Positions 30,194 to 33,947 of a stretch of 33,947 bases of DNA are shown piece by piece (within the stretch, counting starts at the first letter, position 1; each line of letters starts with the position of its first letter). The position numbers and the translations under genes are program-made. The notes beneath the pieces were generated by a model. It saw only the letters and a list, made by a program, of their open reading frames with translations. It was not told where the DNA came from and searched no databases. The DNA lies in NCBI GenBank assembly GCA_022800815.1, contig JAAWRC010000036.1, positions 1-33,947 on the forward strand, written 5' to 3'. This DNA is from Lachnospiraceae bacterium (lineage in GTDB: Bacteria > Bacillota > Clostridia > Lachnospirales > Lachnospiraceae).

Positions 30194-31093
30194 ATGAACG
30201 GAGATTACATTGTCCGGGCGACGGCGGCGGGCGGGAGTGTCCGGGCCTTCGCGGTGACTTCGAAAAACCTCGTGGAGGAGGCGAGAAGGCGGCATGATAC
30301 CAGTCCGGCGGCGACGGCGGCCCTGGGGCGGCTTCTTACGGCGGGGGCCATGATGGGGGCCATGATGAAGGGGGAAAAAGATGTGCTGACTCTGCGGGTG
30401 AAGGGGGACGGACCCATCGGCGGGATCACGGTCACGGCCAATTCCCGTGCGGATGTGAAGGGCACGGTTATAAATCCGCAGGTGCTCCTCCATGCCAGGG
30501 CGGACGGGAAGCTGGACGTGGCAGGGGCTGTGGGAAAAGGGACTCTCACGGTGATCCGGGACATCGGACTAAAGGAGCCATACTCGGGACAGATCGACCT
30601 GGTGAGCGGGGAGATCGCCGAGGATCTTACCTATTATTATGCTCTGTCGGAGCAGACGCCCTCCTCGGTGGCCCTGGGCGTGCTCATGAACCGGGAGAAT
30701 ACGGTGCGGCAGGCGGGCGGGTTTATCATCCAGCTGATGCCAGAGGCGGAGGAGGACGTGATTGCGGGGCTTGAGAAACGTCTGGGAGAGATAAGGTCCG
30801 TCACGGCACTACTGGATGCGGGGGAGGACCCGGAGGAGCTTCTCTCCCACGTACTGGGGAACTTTGGTCTGGAGATATTGGACAGGATTCCCACCCGGTT
30901 TTTCTGCGATTGTTCTAAGGTGCGGGTGAAAAAGGCCCTGATCAGCGTGGGAAAGAAGGAGCTTGAGGACATGATCGCCTCCGGGGAGGAGGCGGAGGTT
31001 TCCTGCCATTTCTGCAACGAGCGCTACCGGTTTGAGGTTCCGGAGCTTGAGGAAATCTTAGAGATTCTGGAAAATCAGACGTCTGATAAATAA
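30194..31093 (+). CDS. hslO: Redox-regulated chaperone Hsp33
   Basis: ATG 30194 follows AAGGAGAACAGAAGG; the frame is open further upstream but crosses the palindromic element. The 299-residue product has the Hsp33 N-terminal fold (DYIVRATAAGGSVRAFAV) and the C-terminal zinc centre with C238-x-C240 and C271-x-x-C274, the full redox switch. Under oxidative stress these cysteines form disulfides, release zinc and activate holdase activity in the cytoplasm. No separate promoter is obvious between the methyltransferase and hslO, so transcription may depend on the upstream promoter through the insertion element. Confidence 0.95.
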   Translation: MNGDYIVRATAAGGSVRAFAVTSKNLVEEARRRHDTSPAATAALGRLLTAGAMMGAMMKGEKDVLTLRVKGDGPIGGITVTANSRADVKGTVINPQVLLHARADGKLDVAGAVGKGTLTVIRDIGLKEPYSGQIDLVSGEIAEDLTYYYALSEQTPSSVALGVLMNRENTVRQAGGFIIQLMPEAEEDVIAGLEKRLGEIRSVTALLDAGEDPEELLSHVLGNFGLEILDRIPTRFFCDCSKVRVKKALISVGKKELEDMIASGEEAEVSCHFCNERYRFEVPELEEILEILENQTSDK

Positions 31094-31151
31094 TTACCAA
31101 ATATTGTACCGAAAAATATACAAAAATTATAAAAAATGGCAAAAAAATGGT

Positions 31152-31179
31152 TTGCGGACAGGCAATTCTGTGCTATACT
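31152..31179 (+). promoter_or_regulatory. Sigma-A promoter of ppdK
   Basis: TTGCGG (31152-31157) and TATACT (31174-31179) are 16 bases apart. An A-rich tract lies just upstream. Confidence 0.75.
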
Positions 31180-31181
31180 AA

Positions 31182-31209
31182 AACCAGCAGGCGTGCCAAC
31201 CTGCTGGTT
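31182..31209 (+). promoter_or_regulatory. Hairpin at the 5' end of the ppdK transcript
   Basis: AACCAGCAGG (31182-31191) pairs perfectly with CCTGCTGGTT (31200-31209) around an 8-base loop. It begins within a few bases of the predicted transcription start and has no T-run after it. A 5'-terminal stem of this kind commonly protects abundant mRNAs from decay. Confidence 0.7.
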
Positions 31210-31241
31210 AACGTCTAAAAACACAGGAGGGAGTTAGAAAC

Positions 31242-33869
31242 ATGGCAAAATGGGTATATTTGTTTAAAGAAGGCAATGCGGACATGCGCAACCTTCTCGG
31301 CGGCAAGGGCGCAAACCTGGCAGAGATGACCAATCTGGGTCTTCCGATTCCCCAGGGATTCACCGTGACGACAGAGGCGTGTACGGATTATTACAACAGC
31401 GGCAAGAAGATCACCGAGGAGATCCAGGGACAGATCTTCGACGCATTAAAATGGCTGGAGAGGGAGAACGGCAAGCAGTTCGGCGACACGGACAATCCGC
31501 TTTTGGTGTCCGTCCGTTCCGGTGCCAGGGCTTCCATGCCCGGCATGATGGATACCATCCTGAACCTGGGACTGAATGACGTTTCCGTGGAAGGCTTTGC
31601 GAAGAAGACCGGAAATCCCAGATTCGCCTATGATTCCTACCGGAGATTCATCCAGATGTTCTCCGACGTGGTCATGGAGGTTCCCAAGTCCTACTTTGAG
31701 AAGATCATTGACGAAGTGAAGACGGCCAAGGGCGTCCATTATGACACGGAACTCACGGACGAAGACATGAAGGTATTGGTTTCCAGGTTTAAGGCTATTT
31801 ATAAAGAAAAGATGGGCGAGGATTTCCCTCAGGATCCCAGGGTTCAGCTGATGGAGGCCGTGAAGGCCGTGTTCCGTTCCTGGGACAACCCCCGTGCCAT
31901 TGTTTACAGAAGGATGAACGACATCCCCGGCGACTGGGGCACTGCGGTCAATGTCCAGACCATGGTATTCGGAAACATGAGCAATACCTCCGGCACGGGC
32001 GTTGCCTTTACCAGAAATCCCTCCACCGGTGAGAAGGGCATCTACGGCGAGTACCTGATCAACGCCCAGGGCGAGGACGTGGTGGCAGGTGTCCGGACGC
32101 CCCAGCCGATCACGAAGCTGGAGCAGGATCTGCCCAAGTGCTACCGCCAGTTCATGGAGATCGCAAACAAGCTGGAAGACCATTACTGCGACATGCAGGA
32201 TATGGAATTTACCATTCAGGAAGGACAGCTTTTCTTCCTTCAGACCAGAAACGGCAAGAGGACGGCTCCTGCGGCCATTCAGATCGCCTGCGACCTGGTG
32301 GACGAAGGCAAGATCACGCCGGAGGAGGCTGTGTGCAGGATCGAGGCCAAGTCCCTGGATCAGCTCCTTCATCCCACCTTCGACGCTACGGCACTGAAGG
32401 CGGGCGAGGTGATCGGAAGTGCCCTTCCCGCATCTCCCGGCGCTGCCGCCGGCAAGGTGTACTTTACCGCCGAGGATGCGAAGAACGCCCATGAGAAGGG
32501 CGAGAGAGTCATCCTTGTCCGTCTGGAGACTTCCCCGGAGGATATCGAGGGCATGCATGCGGCAGAAGGCATCCTGACGGTCCGGGGCGGCATGACCTCC
32601 CATGCGGCCGTTGTTGCCAGAGGCATGGGAACCTGCTGCGTATCCGGATGCGGCGACATCAAGATCAACGAAGAAGAGAAGAGATTCGAGCTGGGCGGCT
32701 ACACCTTCACGGAGGGAGACTACATTTCCCTGGACGGCACCACCGGCAAGATCTACAAGGGCGACATTCAGACCGTGGAGGCTTCCGTGGGCGGAAACTT
32801 CGGACGGATCATGCGCTGGGCGGACCAGTACCGGAAGCTCCAGGTGCGCACCAATGCCGACACGCCCGCCGATACGGAGAACGCCGTGAAGCTTGGCGCC
32901 GAGGGCATCGGCCTGTGCCGGACGGAGCACATGTTCTTTGATCCTGACCGGATCCCGAAGATCCGCAAGATGATCCTTTCCGACACGGTGGAAGCGAGAG
33001 AGGCGGCGCTTAATGAGCTGATCCCCTTCCAGAAGGAGGATTTCAAGGCCATGTACAAGGCGCTCAAGGGCCGCCCCATGACCGTGCGTTATCTGGATCC
33101 GCCGCTCCATGAGTTCATCCCCACCGATCCCGAGGATATCCGGGCACTGGCGGAGGACATGGGACTTACGCCGGAGCAGGTACAGGCCAAGTGCGACGAG
33201 CTTCATGAGTTCAACCCGATGATGGGCCACCGTGGGTGCCGTCTGGCCGTGACCTATCCGGAGATCGCCAAGATGCAGACCAGGGCCATCATCGAGGCCG
33301 CCATCGAAGTCAAGGACGAGATGGGCTACGACATCGTTCCCGAGATGATGATCCCTCTCGTGGGCGAGAAGAAAGAGCTGAAATACGTGAAGAGCGTGGT
33401 CATCGCCACCGCCGAGGAAGTCATGAAGGAGAAAGGCGCTTACATCAATTACCATGTGGGCACCATGATAGAGATCCCTCGTGCCGCCCTGACGGCCGAC
33501 CAGATCGCCGAGGAGGCGGAGTTCTTCTCCTTCGGTACCAACGATCTGACCCAGATGACCTTCGGCTTCTCCCGCGACGACGCCGGGAAGTTCCTGCCGT
33601 CCTACTATGAGAACAAGATCTACGAGTCCGATCCCTTTGCGAAGCTGGATCAGGAGGGCGTGGGCCAGTTGGTCGCCATGGCTTCCGAGAAAGGCCGTTC
33701 CACCAATCCGAACCTTAAGATCGGTATCTGCGGCGAGCACGGCGGCGATCCCAGCTCCGTGGAATTCTGCCACAAGATCGGCTTAAACTACGTGTCCTGC
33801 TCCCCGTTCCGGGTGCCGATCGCAAGACTGGCTGCGGCCCAGGCGGCGATAAACAATGTAGGAAAATAG
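31242..33869 (+). CDS. ppdK: Pyruvate, phosphate dikinase
   Basis: The product has 875 residues, complete, and starts at ATG 31242 behind CAGGAGGGAG. It is close to the C. symbiosum enzyme over its whole length, as I recall that sequence. The N-terminal nucleotide-binding domain begins NLLGGKGANLAEMTNLGLPI. The phosphohistidine is H454 in GGMTSHAAVVARG. The C-terminal PEP/pyruvate domain has GLCRTEHMFF, MIEIPRAAL, FGTNDLTQMT and the catalytic C830 in ICGEHGGDPSS. It interconverts pyruvate, ATP and phosphate with PEP, AMP and pyrophosphate in the cytoplasm. In anaerobic Clostridia it can run in the glycolytic direction to save energy or in the gluconeogenic direction. Confidence 0.98.
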   Translation: MAKWVYLFKEGNADMRNLLGGKGANLAEMTNLGLPIPQGFTVTTEACTDYYNSGKKITEEIQGQIFDALKWLERENGKQFGDTDNPLLVSVRSGARASMPGMMDTILNLGLNDVSVEGFAKKTGNPRFAYDSYRRFIQMFSDVVMEVPKSYFEKIIDEVKTAKGVHYDTELTDEDMKVLVSRFKAIYKEKMGEDFPQDPRVQLMEAVKAVFRSWDNPRAIVYRRMNDIPGDWGTAVNVQTMVFGNMSNTSGTGVAFTRNPSTGEKGIYGEYLINAQGEDVVAGVRTPQPITKLEQDLPKCYRQFMEIANKLEDHYCDMQDMEFTIQEGQLFFLQTRNGKRTAPAAIQIACDLVDEGKITPEEAVCRIEAKSLDQLLHPTFDATALKAGEVIGSALPASPGAAAGKVYFTAEDAKNAHEKGERVILVRLETSPEDIEGMHAAEGILTVRGGMTSHAAVVARGMGTCCVSGCGDIKINEEEKRFELGGYTFTEGDYISLDGTTGKIYKGDIQTVEASVGGNFGRIMRWADQYRKLQVRTNADTPADTENAVKLGAEGIGLCRTEHMFFDPDRIPKIRKMILSDTVEAREAALNELIPFQKEDFKAMYKALKGRPMTVRYLDPPLHEFIPTDPEDIRALAEDMGLTPEQVQAKCDELHEFNPMMGHRGCRLAVTYPEIAKMQTRAIIEAAIEVKDEMGYDIVPEMMIPLVGEKKELKYVKSVVIATAEEVMKEKGAYINYHVGTMIEIPRAALTADQIAEEAEFFSFGTNDLTQMTFGFSRDDAGKFLPSYYENKIYESDPFAKLDQEGVGQLVAMASEKGRSTNPNLKIGICGEHGGDPSSVEFCHKIGLNYVSCSPFRVPIARLAAAQAAINNVGK

Positions 33870-33947
33870 AATATAAGCCAGTCTATTTTGGAACTTTTGT
33901 AGTGACTCGTGAAGATGTGCAAAAATATATGGCGCATCACCCACAGT

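Noticed and set aside
33870-33947. Gene or terminator after ppdK
   Set aside because: The remaining 78 bases show no clear stem with T-run and no start with a ribosome site before the window ends.

Overview
The window looks like chromosomal DNA of a GC-rich member of the Clostridia, most likely Lachnospiraceae. This is inferred from the very close match (from memory) of the pyruvate phosphate dikinase to the Clostridium symbiosum enzyme, a T-box leader on aspS, clostridial ChW repeats joined to a 3D domain, strong AGGAGG ribosome sites and consensus sigma-A promoters in AT-rich gaps. Nearly all genes are on the + strand. No phage, IS transposase or CRISPR array is visible.

Layout. 1-3000: the end of a His-rich CobW-type metallochaperone, a second divergent P-loop protein fused to a DUF1980-like tail, an MBL-fold hydrolase, a small Cys-rich ORF and an N-terminally truncated alpha/beta hydrolase. 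3030-8311: DegV, a FeoA-FeoB fusion for ferrous iron uptake, a VOC protein and a divergent MurE-like Mur ligase. 8347-9372 (-): a GT2 glycosyltransferase with its own promoter. 9583-11689: promoter, T-box and aspS. 11817-18067: promoter, a leader with an intrinsic terminator, then gltB-gltD (glutamate synthase). 18242-20415: promoter and a secreted ChW/3D wall protein. 20722-22206: an FGGY kinase, converging with a double-GNAT gene (-). 23366-26151: promoter, EamA transporter and pepF. 26278-27042: nitroreductase-like protein. 27126-27297: promoter, tRNA-Gly(GCC) and terminator. 27384-28597 (-): two uncharacterised genes behind a sigma-E-like promoter, divergent from a 41-codon gene. 29091-31093: methyltransferase, a MITE-like palindromic insertion and hslO. 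31152-33869: promoter, 5' hairpin and ppdK.

Most genes are housekeeping metabolism: nitrogen assimilation (GltBD), glycolytic PPi metabolism (PPDK), iron uptake (FeoAB) and translation (AspRS, tRNA-Gly). The observations most worth follow-up are: (1) a 214-bp palindromic element flanked by 12-bp direct repeats that appears to have split an ancestral ATGA-overlapping methyltransferase-hslO pair and given the methyltransferase a new C-terminus; (2) an apparent Asn (AAC) specifier in the aspS T-box, paired with an AspRS carrying the His typical of non-discriminating enzymes; (3) an uncharacterised terminator/attenuator in the gltB leader; (4) a P-loop/DUF1980-like fusion lacking the usual CobW metal and guanine motifs; (5) an uncharacterised two-gene operon with a TTG start and a sigma-E-like promoter.
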